Below are positions 50,613 through 59,471 of a DNA stretch of 64,000 bases, one piece after another. This DNA is from Streptomyces sp. NBC_00287. Its GTDB lineage: Bacteria; Actinomycetota; Actinomycetes; Streptomycetales; Streptomycetaceae. Under the pieces are notes generated by a model. The model did no database searches. It was given only the letters and a program-made list of their open reading frames with translations, and was not told the DNA's origin. A program made the position numbers and the translations under genes. The DNA lies in the NCBI RefSeq assembly GCF_036173105.1, contig NZ_CP108053.1:744001-808000 (forward strand). The letters run 5' to 3'. Position 1 is the stretch's first letter; each line of letters begins with the position of its first letter.

Positions 50613-50676
50613 GGGATCCAGTTCCGGGGAGGGGCAGTACGGTGCACTGTCCTACCGCGCGCGGGTATGGACCGCC

Positions 50677-51036
50677 CTAACCCCACACCGCTTCGGCGAG
50701 CCATACGCCCGTGAAGGCGGCGCCGATCCCCACGGTCACGCTCCCGACGACGTTGCCAAGGGCGTACAGCCCCGCCCCCGTCTCGGCCAGCCGCAGGGTC
50801 TCGTAGGAGAAGGTCGAGTACGTCGTCAGGGCCCCGCACAGACCGGTGCCAAGCAGCAGCTGGACGTGGGAACTCACACTGCCGGTGAGCAGGCCGAGGA
50901 TCAGACAGCCGGTGACGTTGACTGCGAAGGTGCCCCAGGGGAAGACGGAGTCGTGCCGGGACTGCACCGCGCGGTCGGTGAGATAGCGCAGGGGGGCGCC
51001 GACCATGGCGCCCGCGACGACGAGCAGCCAGTTCAC
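50677..51036 (-). CDS. crcB: Fluoride channel CrcB/Fluc (subunit 1)
   Basis: This 119-residue four-helix fluoride channel subunit has the family segment [19 protein letters not shown], the [13 protein letters not shown] turn that binds the central Na+, and [17 protein letters not shown] carrying the phenylalanine/threonine fluoride track. GTG 51036 overlaps the DUF190 stop by four bases. With the second CrcB gene two genes upstream it may form a heterodimeric dual-topology channel, as in other Gram-positive bacteria. Confidence 0.93.
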   Translation of the reverse strand: MNWLLVVAGAMVGAPLRYLTDRAVQSRHDSVFPWGTFAVNVTGCLILGLLTGSVSSHVQLLLGTGLCGALTTYSTFSYETLRLAETGAGLYALGNVVGSVTVGIGAAFTGVWLAEAVWG

Positions 51037-51389
51037 GGCGAATTCCCACCTTCCTCGCGGCCGACATACCGGATGACCTCGCAGTCGTCGAGGATCACCA
51101 GGCCTTCGGTGACGAGTTCGTCGAGCTGCGGCAGGAAGGCCCGCACCCGCTCCTCGGTGTCGACGATCACGATCGCGACCGGGAGGTCCTCGCTCAGAGA
51201 CAGCAGTCGCGAGGTGTGGATCAGGGACGAGGCGCCGAAGCCCTCGATGCCGCGGAAGACGCTGGCGCCGGCGAGCCCGGCGGCGTGGGCGCGGTGCACG
51301 ATCTCGCTGTACAGGGGCTTGCGATGCCAGGTGTCGTGCTCGCCGACGAAGACGGTCACGCGCAGGGCACTTCCGGTCAGTCGTGTCAT
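51033..51389 (-). CDS. DUF190 protein between the two CrcB genes
   Basis: This 118-residue soluble PII-like ferredoxin fold protein (DUF190) starts at ATG 51389; a longer frame to 51437 is unlikely because it overlaps crcB 2. Landmarks are [77 protein letters not shown], and [13 protein letters not shown]. It overlaps both flanking crcB genes by four bases. Such PII-like proteins may sense ligand levels and gate the channel, but this has not been shown for this arrangement to my knowledge. Confidence 0.9.
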   Translation of the reverse strand: MTRLTGSALRVTVFVGEHDTWHRKPLYSEIVHRAHAAGLAGASVFRGIEGFGASSLIHTSRLLSLSEDLPVAIVIVDTEERVRAFLPQLDELVTEGLVILDDCEVIRYVGREEGGNSP

Positions 51390-51847
51390 GACTGCCTCCG
51401 CTTCAGAACGCGGCGGGTGGTCGTCGCGGCGAGCCACACCGCCGTGAGGGCCGCGAGGAGGGTGGCTGCGAGGTAGGCGAGGCCGGTGCCGGGGTGGCCG
51501 GAGTCAACCAGCTTCTGGATGTCGACGGCGTAGGTGGAGAAGGTGGTGAAACCGCCGAGGACGCCGGTGCCGACGAAGGGGCGGACCAGGCGGTGGGCTG
51601 CCCATACGTCCGTGATGACCACCATGAACACGCCGATGACGGCGCAGCCGACGACGTTCGTCCAGAAGGTCGCCCACGGGAATCCGCCGGGCTGGAGGGG
51701 CCACCACAGGGAGAGTGCGTAGCGGGCCGTGGCTCCGAGGGCGCCGCCGAGTGCGACCGCGGTGACGACGGGTGCCTGGCCGCGCAGGACGGGCTGCCGC
51801 GTGGGGCGGGGCCGGGCGGGCAGGCTCTCGGTGTCGGGGGCTGTCAT
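51386..51847 (-). CDS. crcB: Fluoride channel CrcB/Fluc (subunit 2)
   Basis: This 153-residue CrcB subunit has a 25-residue Pro/Arg-rich cytoplasmic extension before the first helix. The core is [41 protein letters not shown], and [21 protein letters not shown]. It is the first gene of a tightly overlapping crcB-DUF190-crcB unit. I looked for a fluoride riboswitch in the 60 bases upstream and found no convincing match. Confidence 0.93.
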   Translation of the reverse strand: MTAPDTESLPARPRPTRQPVLRGQAPVVTAVALGGALGATARYALSLWWPLQPGGFPWATFWTNVVGCAVIGVFMVVITDVWAAHRLVRPFVGTGVLGGFTTFSTYAVDIQKLVDSGHPGTGLAYLAATLLAALTAVWLAATTTRRVLKRRQS

Positions 51848-51907
51848 GGTCGTACGTCTCCTGCCGGGACGGCCTGATCACGGCCGGTCAACAGGGTAAC
51901 GCCGGGC

Positions 51908-52861
51908 TCATTTCACGGGCGGCTCGCACAACGCCACCCCGTGTTCCCACAGGCTGCCGAGGACGAGGTGCCCGGCGGCCTCGCAGACGCTGGTGACCAT
52001 GCGGAAGCGGGAATGGCGGCGGGCCAGGTGGTGGACGATCGCGCCGGTGTCGTCGACGGCGAGGACGCCGATGGTGCCGGTGGGGCGGAAGGGGGCGCGT
52101 ACGGCGACGCGGGCGGCGGCGCGGCGAACCGCGGGTGTGGCGCGGTGCAGCAGGTCCAGGGGTGGGACGCGAGGGCCGGCGAGGGCGACCCAGACGAGGC
52201 CATCCGGGGTGCCGCGCCAGAGGTTGTCGGGCATGCCCGGGAGGTTCTCGACGAAGGGTTCGGCCTGGCCCTCCTTGGGACCTGTGAGCCAGTAGCGGGT
52301 GAGGCGGCAGGCGCCGGTCTCGGCGACGACGAGGAAGGACTCGTCGGCGCTCGGTGCGAGACCGTTGGCGAACTGGAGGCCCTCCAGGAGGACTTCGGGG
52401 GTGTCCGCGCCGGGTGCGAGGCGCAGGAGGCGGCCCGCTCCGGTGTGCTCGGCAAGGTCGCCGATCCACTGCTCCAGCGGGTAGCGGCGGCTGGAAACGG
52501 TGAAGCAGACGCTGCCGTCGGACAGCGCGACGGTGTTGCTGCAGAACCGCAGCGGCTCCCCCGCCACCGAGTCGGCGAGGATGCGCACGGTGCCGTCGGT
52601 GAGGTCGACGCGGAGCAGTCCGCGCTCGGCGTCGCACACCAACAGGGCGTCGTCCGTGAGGAGTTCGAGGCCGAGGGGGCGGCCCCCGGTCTCGGCGAGC
52701 ACCTCGACGCGGGCGTCGTCGGGTTCCGTCAGTCCGTCGAGCCGCAGGATGCGCCCGTCCTCGACGCCGGTGAGCACCCGGCCGCGGGCGTCGGCCACGA
52801 CGTCCTCGGGACCGCGGCCGCCGATCGCGACATACCGGCGCGGAACGAGAGCCTGGACCAC
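51908..52861 (-). CDS. SMP-30/strictosidine-synthase-like beta-propeller
   Basis: This 317-residue six-bladed beta-propeller belongs to the SMP-30/gluconolactonase and strictosidine synthase-like group. Family marks are GPEDVVADARGRVLTGVEDGRILRLD, GRPLGLELLTDDALLVCDAERGLLRVDL, FANGLAPSADESFLVVAETGACRLTRYWL, and GMPDNLWRGTPDGLVWVALAGPR. It would be a calcium-dependent lactonase or esterase; the substrate is unknown. GTG 52861 is two bases after the stop of the ArsR-type gene, so the two are co-transcribed. Confidence 0.88.
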   Translation of the reverse strand: MVQALVPRRYVAIGGRGPEDVVADARGRVLTGVEDGRILRLDGLTEPDDARVEVLAETGGRPLGLELLTDDALLVCDAERGLLRVDLTDGTVRILADSVAGEPLRFCSNTVALSDGSVCFTVSSRRYPLEQWIGDLAEHTGAGRLLRLAPGADTPEVLLEGLQFANGLAPSADESFLVVAETGACRLTRYWLTGPKEGQAEPFVENLPGMPDNLWRGTPDGLVWVALAGPRVPPLDLLHRATPAVRRAAARVAVRAPFRPTGTIGVLAVDDTGAIVHHLARRHSRFRMVTSVCEAAGHLVLGSLWEHGVALCEPPVK

Positions 52862-52863
52862 CG

Positions 52864-53151
52864 CTACCAGCCCTTCTCAAACATGCGCGCCACCTCGGCG
52901 ATGCGCACCTCTTCGCGCCGGTAGTAGACGCGCCGCCGGATCCGCCGGGCACGCAACAGGCCGATGCCGGCGAGCAGGTTCAGATGCATATCGGCAACCG
53001 CCCGGGGCACCCCGAGCTTCTGCGCGACGGCATCGACGGTGACGCCGTCCTCGACGAGGTCGCCGTGGCGCTGGGGCGGGAAGTGCGTGGCCGGATCCTT
53101 CAGCCACTCCAGGATGTCCAGACGCCTCTCGCTCACCGGTGTCCTCAACAT
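52864..53151 (-). CDS. ArsR-type HTH regulator
   Basis: This 95-residue winged-helix protein starts at ATG 53151 after GAGGAGCAGG; the longer frame to 53196 adds a charged extension without support. The sequence RRLDILEWLKDPATHFPPQRHGDLVEDGVTVDAVAQKLGVPRAVADMHLNLLAGIGLLRARRIRRRVYYRR is an ArsR-like fold without the metal-binding cysteines. Proteins of this kind in Streptomyces often regulate an adjacent dehydrogenase or lactonase; here that is the SMP-30 gene downstream. Confidence 0.82.
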   Translation of the reverse strand: MLRTPVSERRLDILEWLKDPATHFPPQRHGDLVEDGVTVDAVAQKLGVPRAVADMHLNLLAGIGLLRARRIRRRVYYRREEVRIAEVARMFEKGW

Positions 53152-53295
53152 CGCCTGCTCCTCCGTCCGATCCTCCTCGTTGCGCGTGTTCCCCACTGTC
53201 CCGCAGTCGATGCCGATATGTCCGGCACTCTCCGCGTCTTGGCCGGTACCGAACTGCCGTGCGAGACATGGCCGTTCGGGTGCGGTACGACGTGC

Positions 53296-53329
53296 GGGGC
53301 CCGGCCGCGCGTTCCCGCGGCCGGGCCCC
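53296..53329. terminator. Terminator of the galactan hydrolase operon
   Basis: Arms GGGGCCCGGCCGCG (53296-53309) and CGCGGCCGGGCCCC (53316-53329) form a perfect 14-base stem with loop CGTTCC. It lies 17 bases beyond the GH53 stop, between that operon and the ArsR gene. Confidence 0.85.
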
Positions 53330-53346
53330 TGTCTGTCATGGCGGGG

Positions 53347-54906
53347 TCAGCGGTGGCTGAACCACGCCATCGCCGGCAGCGCCTTGTCGTCGTAGCCGAA
53401 CAGGGCCTGGTTCTCCCAGCCGTTGCCGGAGGAGGCGTCGGTGGGGTCCCAGCCGTTGCCGTTGACGGCGGTCCAGGTCGACTCCCAGTAGAAGACGCCG
53501 AGGCCGCGGCCGTTCGGGACGGCCTCCACGATGCTCGCGATGTCGTTCATCCAGCGGGTCTGGCCGGCCGTGGTGGCGGGGTAGCCGGAGACCAGTTCGC
53601 TCTCCAGGTTGATGATGTTCTCGTGCGAGTCCTCGCTGTCGAGACGGAAGGGGTAGGCCGTCTCGGCGACGAAGACCGGCTTGCCGTAGCGGGTGGCCGC
53701 GTCGTCCAGGGTCGTCTGGAAGTCGTAGAGCGTGCCGTGCCAGTAGCCGTAGTACGACAGGCCGATGACGTCGAACTTCACGCCGTTGGAGACCGCGCTG
53801 TCGAACCACCAGCGGGTGCCCGTCAGGTCACCGCCCTTGGCGAGGTGCAGGGCCACGGTGGTGGAGGAGTTGACCGCCTTGACCGCGTCGTAGCCGGAGT
53901 TGAGGAGACCCGCCAGCTGCGACCAGTTGCTCGTGGAGCCCTCGTTCCACAGCATGCCGCCGTTGATCTCGTTGCCGACCTGGACCATGTCGGCGGTGGT
54001 GCCCTGCGCCTTCAGCGCGTTGAGGACGTCGTACGTGTGGTTGTACACGTCCGTCTTCAGCTGGGTGTAGCTGTGGCCCGCCCATGCGGCCGGCTTGCTC
54101 TGGGCGCCGGGGTCGGCCCAGGTGTCCGAGTAGTGGAAGTCGACCAGCAGCTTCATGCCCTGGGCCTTGATGCGCTTGGCCAGCGCCAGGACCTCCGCCT
54201 TGCCGTTGTAGCCGTCGGCCGCGTTCACCCAGACCTTGACGCGCGCGTAGTTCTGTCCGGCGGACTTCAGGATGGCAAGGGCGTCGCCGGTCGTGCCGGA
54301 GCTGTTCTTGTACGTGCCGCCGAGGGCCTCGCTCTTGGCGAGCGAGGAGACGTCGGAGCCCTTGATGGTCGTACCGCCAGTGCCCGACGCGAAGGTCAGG
54401 TCGTCAACATTGATCCAATTGCCCGCGTTCGCGTCACTGTTGATGCTGATCGTGCACTGGTTGTTGGTGACGCTGACCGGCACGACGATCCGGATCCAGC
54501 CGCTGGCCGAGACCGGGAGGTTGGTGCGCTGTTCGGCGCCGCCGCAGTTCTTCAGGGCTATGTAGGCGGAGTTCTGCCCGCCGCCGGAGCGGACCCAGGC
54601 GGTGAGCTTGTAGTTGCCGTTGGTGAGCCCGGACAGGTACTGGTACGTCTCCACCTGGTAGGCGGAGGACGACCAGTGGCTCAGACGGTAACTGCCGCCG
54701 TGGCCACCGGACTCGGAGAACGAGGCGGCGGTCGTGCCGTACTCGGACCAGCCGGCCGGCGCGGCGGCTCCCGCGCCGTCGGACTCGAAACCGCCGTTGG
54801 TGAGCGTGCTGGCCGCCTGGGCGGTCTGCGCGGGCAGGGCGGTGAGGGCGAGCCCGGCGGCGAGCGGAAGCAGCAGGGCCTTGAGGGTGCGTCTGGGATG
54901 GAACAT
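53347..54906 (-). CDS. ganB: Secreted GH53 endo-beta-1,4-galactanase with carbohydrate-binding module
   Basis: This 519-residue secreted enzyme cuts beta-1,4-galactan side chains of pectin. A signal peptide ends near AQAAS (residue 31). A galactose-binding-like beta-sandwich (CBM, about 33-172; TNGGFESDG to WINVDDLTFASG) precedes the GH53 TIM barrel (about 180-519). The acid/base is Glu313 in VGNEINGG and the nucleophile Glu415 in FVAETAYPF. The GH42 gene lies directly upstream on the same strand, separated by a 14-base-stem hairpin. Confidence 0.94.
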   Translation of the reverse strand: MFHPRRTLKALLLPLAAGLALTALPAQTAQAASTLTNGGFESDGAGAAAPAGWSEYGTTAASFSESGGHGGSYRLSHWSSSAYQVETYQYLSGLTNGNYKLTAWVRSGGGQNSAYIALKNCGGAEQRTNLPVSASGWIRIVVPVSVTNNQCTISINSDANAGNWINVDDLTFASGTGGTTIKGSDVSSLAKSEALGGTYKNSSGTTGDALAILKSAGQNYARVKVWVNAADGYNGKAEVLALAKRIKAQGMKLLVDFHYSDTWADPGAQSKPAAWAGHSYTQLKTDVYNHTYDVLNALKAQGTTADMVQVGNEINGGMLWNEGSTSNWSQLAGLLNSGYDAVKAVNSSTTVALHLAKGGDLTGTRWWFDSAVSNGVKFDVIGLSYYGYWHGTLYDFQTTLDDAATRYGKPVFVAETAYPFRLDSEDSHENIINLESELVSGYPATTAGQTRWMNDIASIVEAVPNGRGLGVFYWESTWTAVNGNGWDPTDASSGNGWENQALFGYDDKALPAMAWFSHR

Positions 54907-54976
54907 CGTCGTCCGTCGTCCCTTCGACGTGAATGGGGATGGGGGTACCCCTCGACCGAGCGGCCGGTGAGGGGTT

Positions 54977-55018
54977 CCCCTCCGCCCGCGGCTCTCGTGG
55001 CACGCGCGGGCGGAGGGG
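54977..55018. terminator. Intercistronic hairpin between GH42 and GH53 genes
   Basis: Arms CCCCTCCGCCCGCG (54977-54990) and CGCGGGCGGAGGGG (55005-55018) are perfect 14-base complements with a 14-base loop. The stem starts seven bases after the GH42 stop. It could partly terminate transcription or stabilise the upstream message, giving unequal enzyme levels. Confidence 0.7.
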
Positions 55019-55025
55019 AGTCTGG

Positions 55026-57047
55026 TCAGCCGTCGAGCCGGACGACCCGGACGGCTCCCGCGGGCACTTCGAGGCGCCCCGCGGCTCGTTCGCCCGTGAG
55101 CAGTTCGGTGCCGTGCGCTTCCAGCGGCACCTTGGCGTCCGACGGGCTGTGGTTGATGGCGAAGAGGAAGGTGCCCGACTCGCCGGTGCGGCGGACCACT
55201 TCGACGTCGTGCGGAAGGTCGGCGCGCGGCGCGATGCTCGCGTCCTCGGCGGCCCAGCCGAGCAGGGCGTCCAGGCCGTGCGCGTCGAGGCGGGTCGATA
55301 CGTACCAGGCGGTGCCCTCGCCGAGGCGGTGCCGGGTGACCGCGGGGCGGCCGGCGGTGAGTCCGTCGGCGTACGTCCACACCGTCTCGGCCTCGCCCGG
55401 CGTCACGAACTCGGTCCACACGTCGCCGGTGAGCTCGGAGCCGTCGGGGCCGGTGATCCGGACCGTGTCGCCCTTCAGCAGCGGCGAGAACTCCTCGACG
55501 GTCAGGCCCAGGACGTCGCGCAGCGGGCCGGGGTAGCCGCCCTCGTGGACGGCGTCGTGCTCGTCGACGATGCCGGAGAAGTACGACACGACGAGGGTGC
55601 CGCCGCCTGAGACGTACTCCTTGAGGTTGTTCCCGGCTGCCTCCGTCATCAGGTACGACGCGGGCACGACGACAAGGGGATAGGCCGACAAGTCGGCTTC
55701 CGGGTGGGCGAAGTCGACCGTGAGGTGGCGGTCGTAGAGGGCCTCGTAGAAGGAGTCGGCGCGTTCGCGCGGGTCGTGGTCCTCGCTGGGGCGCCAGTCG
55801 AGGTCCTGCGCCCACCAGGAGTGCCAGTCCCACAGGACGGCCACGTCGGCCTGGGTGCGGGTGGCGCGGATCGGGCTCAACGAGTCGAGACAGGCGCCGA
55901 GTTCGACGACCTCGCGCCACACCCGGGTGTCCGTGCCGCCGTGCGGGAGCATCGCCGAGTGGAACTTCTCGGCGCCGCGCCGGGACTGGCGCCACTGGAA
56001 GAACATGGCGCCCTCGGAGCCGCGTGCCACATGGGCGAGGGAGTTGCGGGCCATCTGGCCGGGGGCCTTGGCGGGGTTGCGGGGCTGCCAGTTGACGCCC
56101 GAGGTGGAGTGCTCCAGGAGGATCCAGGGCGCTCCGCCGGCCACCGAGCGGGTGAGGTCGGCGGCCATGGCGAGGTTGACGTGGGTGCGGCGGCCGTCGG
56201 TGATCAGGTAGTGGTCGTTGGTGACGAGGTCGACCTCGCGGCCCCAGGCCCAGTAGTCGACCGAGTCGCACTGGCTGAGGGCGGTCATGAAGTTGGTGGT
56301 CACCGGGATGCCCGGGGTGAGGCGGTGCAGGATGTCCCGCTCCATGACGAAGTTCTCGCGCATGGTGGCGTCGGCGAACCGCTTGTAGTCCAGCGCCTGG
56401 GCCGGGTTGCCGACGGTCGGTGTGGTGCGCGGCGGGTTGATCTGCGCGAAGTCCGTGTAGCGCTGGCCCCAGAAGGCGGTGCCCCAGGCCTCGTTCACGC
56501 CGTCGACCGTGCTGTACGTGGTCTCCAGCCAGCGGCGGAAGTGGGCGGCGCAGGAGTCGCAGTAGCAGGCCGAGACGGGGACGCCGTACTCGTTGTGCAC
56601 GTGCCACATGGCCAGGGCCGGGTGGTCGGCGTAGCGCTCGGCGAGCTGGGTGGTGATGTTCGCGGCGGCGGCGCGGTAGTCGGCGTTGCTGTGGCAGATG
56701 GCGCCGCGGGAGCCGAATTCGTAGCGCACGCCGTCTTCGGTGACCGGCAGGGCCTCGGGGTGTTCCCGGTAGAACCAGACCGGCGGGACCACGGTGGGGG
56801 TGCCGAGGTCGACGCGGATGCCGTGGTCGTGCAGGAGATCGAGGAGGCGGTCCAGCCAGCCGAAGTCGTAGACCCCGCGTGCTGGCTCCAGCAGCGCCCA
56901 GGAGAAGATTCCGGCACTCACCATGGTGACGCCGGCCTCCCGCATCAGCCGGACGTCCTCGTGCCAGACGCTTTCCGGCCACTGCTCGGGGTTGTAGTCC
57001 CCACCGAAGGCGAGCCTGGTGAGGCCCCTGGGGGTGGTCTCCGGCAT
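55026..57047 (-). CDS. ganA: GH42 beta-galactosidase
   Basis: This 673-residue cytoplasmic enzyme without a signal peptide splits galacto-oligosaccharides imported after galactanase action. It starts at ATG 57047 after GGGAGAG. The catalytic barrel shows FGGDYNPEQWPESVWHEDVRLM, acid/base Glu153 (MWHVHNEYGVP) and nucleophile Glu312 (WILLEHSTSGVNW). Four Cys residues around 161-166 (CYCDSC) fit the family zinc site. The trimerisation and C-terminal beta domains follow. It is divergent from the ABC importer, with LacI-type operators between them. Confidence 0.94.
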   Translation of the reverse strand: MPETTPRGLTRLAFGGDYNPEQWPESVWHEDVRLMREAGVTMVSAGIFSWALLEPARGVYDFGWLDRLLDLLHDHGIRVDLGTPTVVPPVWFYREHPEALPVTEDGVRYEFGSRGAICHSNADYRAAAANITTQLAERYADHPALAMWHVHNEYGVPVSACYCDSCAAHFRRWLETTYSTVDGVNEAWGTAFWGQRYTDFAQINPPRTTPTVGNPAQALDYKRFADATMRENFVMERDILHRLTPGIPVTTNFMTALSQCDSVDYWAWGREVDLVTNDHYLITDGRRTHVNLAMAADLTRSVAGGAPWILLEHSTSGVNWQPRNPAKAPGQMARNSLAHVARGSEGAMFFQWRQSRRGAEKFHSAMLPHGGTDTRVWREVVELGACLDSLSPIRATRTQADVAVLWDWHSWWAQDLDWRPSEDHDPRERADSFYEALYDRHLTVDFAHPEADLSAYPLVVVPASYLMTEAAGNNLKEYVSGGGTLVVSYFSGIVDEHDAVHEGGYPGPLRDVLGLTVEEFSPLLKGDTVRITGPDGSELTGDVWTEFVTPGEAETVWTYADGLTAGRPAVTRHRLGEGTAWYVSTRLDAHGLDALLGWAAEDASIAPRADLPHDVEVVRRTGESGTFLFAINHSPSDAKVPLEAHGTELLTGERAAGRLEVPAGAVRVVRLDG

Positions 57048-57066
57048 GGAATCTCTCCCGGGTAAT

Positions 57067-57082
57067 CGTTCATTTGGGAACG
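57067..57082. promoter_or_regulatory. Possible operator near GH42 start
   Basis: CGTTC-ATTTGG-GAACG is a perfect 5-base inverted repeat 20 bases upstream of the GH42 start codon. It could serve the same LacI protein as the site at 57163-57178, but its spacing differs. Confidence 0.3.
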
Positions 57083-57135
57083 TGCACACACAGCGGCGGC
57101 GGTGCGAGCCCAACATAACCGCACAGCAACAACCA

Positions 57136-57178
57136 TTGACAAGTGTCCGGGATGTTTCTCTACTGTGAACGCTCACAG
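57136..57178 (+). promoter_or_regulatory. Promoter with LacI operator for the galactan importer
   Basis: A -35 TTGACA (57136-57141) and -10 TCTACT (57159-57164) are 17 bases apart. The palindrome CTGTGAACGCTCACAG (57163-57178, one mismatched pair, central CG) covers the expected transcription start, an ideal position for LacI repression. The binding-protein gene starts at 57232. Confidence 0.65.
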
Positions 57179-57231
57179 AAGCATGGCAGGTTCTCGCAGC
57201 AGGCGGGAACCCCAGGTCAGGGGAGAGATCC

Positions 57232-58551
57232 ATGCCCATCACGAAGCGCAGCCGCGTCGTGGCATCCACCATCGCTGTTGTCCTCGGAGCCACCGCCCTC
57301 GCCGCGTGCGGCTCGTCCGACGACGACACCGAGGCCGAATCCGGACCGGTCTCGCTGACGTACTGGACCTGGACGCCCGGCATGGACAAGGTCGTCGACC
57401 TCTGGAACAGCGGGCCGGGCAAGCAGGACCAGATCAAGGTCACGGTGAAGAAGCAGGCGTCCGGCGACACGCTGGTCACCAAGATCCTCACCGCGCACAA
57501 GGCCGGCAAGGCCCCGGACCTGGTCCAGGCCGAGTACCAGGCGCTGCCCACGCTGGTCAGCAATGACGCGCTCGCGGACATCTCGAAGGAGACCGGCGAG
57601 GCGAAGAGCAAGTTCGCCGACGGTGTGTGGCAGCAGACGACGCTGGGCACGGACGCGGTCTACGCGGTCCCGCAGGACATCGGCCCGATGATGTTCTACT
57701 ACCGCGAGGACCTGTTCAAGAAGTACAAGCTCGACGTGCCCAAGACCTGGGACGAGTTCGCGGAGACCGCCCGCAAGCTGAAGAAGGCGTCCCCGGAGAC
57801 CGACCTCACCACCTTCTCCGCCAACGACTCCGGTCTCTTCGCGGGCCTGGCCCAGCAGGCCGGCGGCCAGTGGTGGACCACCGAGGGCCAGCAGTGGAAG
57901 GTCGCCATCAACGACACGGCGACCCAGAAGGTCGCCAAGTTCTGGGGCGACCTCGTCGAGGAGGGCGCCATCGACAACCAGCCGATGTACACCCCGGCCT
58001 GGAACAAGGCGCTCAACACCGGCAAGCAGATCGCTTGGGTCTCCGCGGTGTGGGCCCCGGGCACGCTGACCACGGCCGCGCCCGACACCAAGGGCAAGTG
58101 GGCCATGGCCCCGCTCCCCCAGTGGTCCGAGGGCGAGAACGTCACCGGCAGCTGGGGCGGCTCCTCCACCGCCGTCACCACGGACTCCAAGCACCAGGCC
58201 GCCGCCGCCAAGTTCGCCGCCTGGCTGAACACGGACGGCGCCGCCCTGCAGGCGCTGGCCAAGGAGAGCGGCATCTACCCCGCCGCCACCAACGCCCAGA
58301 CGTCCGGCGCGTTCACCAGCCCGCCGGAGTACTTCTCGAACCAGGCCGACTTCTACACCCAGGCCGCCGAGATAGCCAAGAGCACCGCTCCGTCCGCCTG
58401 GGGCCCGAACGTGAACGTCGCCTACACGACCTTCAAGGACGCTTTCGGCAAGGCAGCCAAGGACAAGTCGGACTTCGTCGCCGCCCTGAACACGATGCAG
58501 GACGACACCGTCGCCGACATGGAGAAGCAGGGCTTCGAGGTCTCCGAGTGA
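57232..58551 (+). CDS. ganS: Galacto-oligosaccharide-binding lipoprotein
   Basis: This 439-residue family 1 extracellular binding protein has a lipoprotein signal with Cys26 (LAAC), an acidic linker, and the usual lobes: SLTYWTWTPGMDKVVDLWN, GKAPDLVQAEYQALP, YAVPQDIGPMMFYYREDLFKKYKLDVPKTWDEFAETARKLKK, and GSWGGSSTAVTT. It is the first gene of ganSPQ and lacR-type regulator, coupled to the permease by a GTGA overlap. Galactan-derived oligosaccharides are the likely ligand, given the divergent GH42/GH53 genes. Confidence 0.91.
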   Translation: MPITKRSRVVASTIAVVLGATALAACGSSDDDTEAESGPVSLTYWTWTPGMDKVVDLWNSGPGKQDQIKVTVKKQASGDTLVTKILTAHKAGKAPDLVQAEYQALPTLVSNDALADISKETGEAKSKFADGVWQQTTLGTDAVYAVPQDIGPMMFYYREDLFKKYKLDVPKTWDEFAETARKLKKASPETDLTTFSANDSGLFAGLAQQAGGQWWTTEGQQWKVAINDTATQKVAKFWGDLVEEGAIDNQPMYTPAWNKALNTGKQIAWVSAVWAPGTLTTAAPDTKGKWAMAPLPQWSEGENVTGSWGGSSTAVTTDSKHQAAAAKFAAWLNTDGAALQALAKESGIYPAATNAQTSGAFTSPPEYFSNQADFYTQAAEIAKSTAPSAWGPNVNVAYTTFKDAFGKAAKDKSDFVAALNTMQDDTVADMEKQGFEVSE

Positions 58552-59471
58552 CCAGCGCACGCCGGCAGTCGTACGGGGTCAAGGGGGCCCCGTACGCCTT
58601 CCTCATTCCCGCGACGATCCTCTTCGCCCTGTTCTTCGCGCTGCCCATCGGGTACGCGATCTGGCTGAGCTTCCGCAAGGTGCAGGTCTCCGGGCTCGGC
58701 CTCGGGGCCGGCGCCCGCTCGGAGGTCTGGGCCGGTTTCGAGAACTACACCGACGCCCTCACCGACAGCGAGCTGGTCGACGGCGCGCTGCGGGTGCTCG
58801 GCTACGGCTGCATCGTGGTGCCGGTGATGCTGGGCCTCGCCCTGCTCTTCGCGCTGATGCTCGACTCCGACAAGGTGCGGCTCGCCCCCTTCACCCGGCT
58901 CGCGATCTTCCTGCCGTACGCCATTCCCGGCGTGGTGGCGGCGCTGCTGTGGGGCTTTCTGTACCTGCCGGACGTCAGCCCCTTCTACTTCGTGCTCGAC
59001 AAGCTGGGCCTGCCGCAGCCGGATCTGCTCGACGGCGGTCCGCTCTACCTCGCCCTGTCGAACATCGCGGTCTGGGGCGGCACCGGCTTCAACATGATCG
59101 TCATCTACACCTCGCTGCGGTCCATCCCGGCCGAGGTCTACGAGGCGGCCAAGCTGGACGGCGCCACCCCGCTGCAGATCGCGCTGAAGATCAAGATCCC
59201 GATGGTGGCGCCCTCGCTGGTGCTGACCTTCTTCTTCTCGATCATCGCCACGCTCCAGGTGTTCAACGAGCCGACCACCCTCAAGCCGCTCACCAACTCC
59301 GTGTCCACGACCTGGAGTCCGCTGATGAAGGTGTACCAGGACGCCTTCGGCAAGGGTGACATCTACGCGGCCGCCGCCCAGGCCGTGATCATCGCCCTGG
59401 CCACGCTGGTGCTGTCCTTCGGCTTCCTGCGGGCCGCGAACCGTCGTCAGAAGCAGGAGGCAGCACGATGA
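58548..59471 (+). CDS. ganP: ABC permease, MalF type (galactan importer)
   Basis: This 307-residue permease starts at GTG 58548, overlapping the previous stop. It has six helices after a short cytoplasmic lead, with PYAFLIPATILFALFFALPIGYAIWLSFRKV at the start, and the EAA loop EVYEAAKLDGATPLQIALKIKIP. It pairs with the MalG-type protein that overlaps its end by ATGA. The ATPase is expected elsewhere in the genome (a shared MsiK-type protein). Confidence 0.93.
   Translation: MTSARRQSYGVKGAPYAFLIPATILFALFFALPIGYAIWLSFRKVQVSGLGLGAGARSEVWAGFENYTDALTDSELVDGALRVLGYGCIVVPVMLGLALLFALMLDSDKVRLAPFTRLAIFLPYAIPGVVAALLWGFLYLPDVSPFYFVLDKLGLPQPDLLDGGPLYLALSNIAVWGGTGFNMIVIYTSLRSIPAEVYEAAKLDGATPLQIALKIKIPMVAPSLVLTFFFSIIATLQVFNEPTTLKPLTNSVSTTWSPLMKVYQDAFGKGDIYAAAAQAVIIALATLVLSFGFLRAANRRQKQEAAR

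Noticed and set aside
51848..51907. Fluoride riboswitch upstream of crcB
   Set aside because: I could not align the conserved crcB-motif pseudoknot segments to the short leader. A covariance-model search would settle it.
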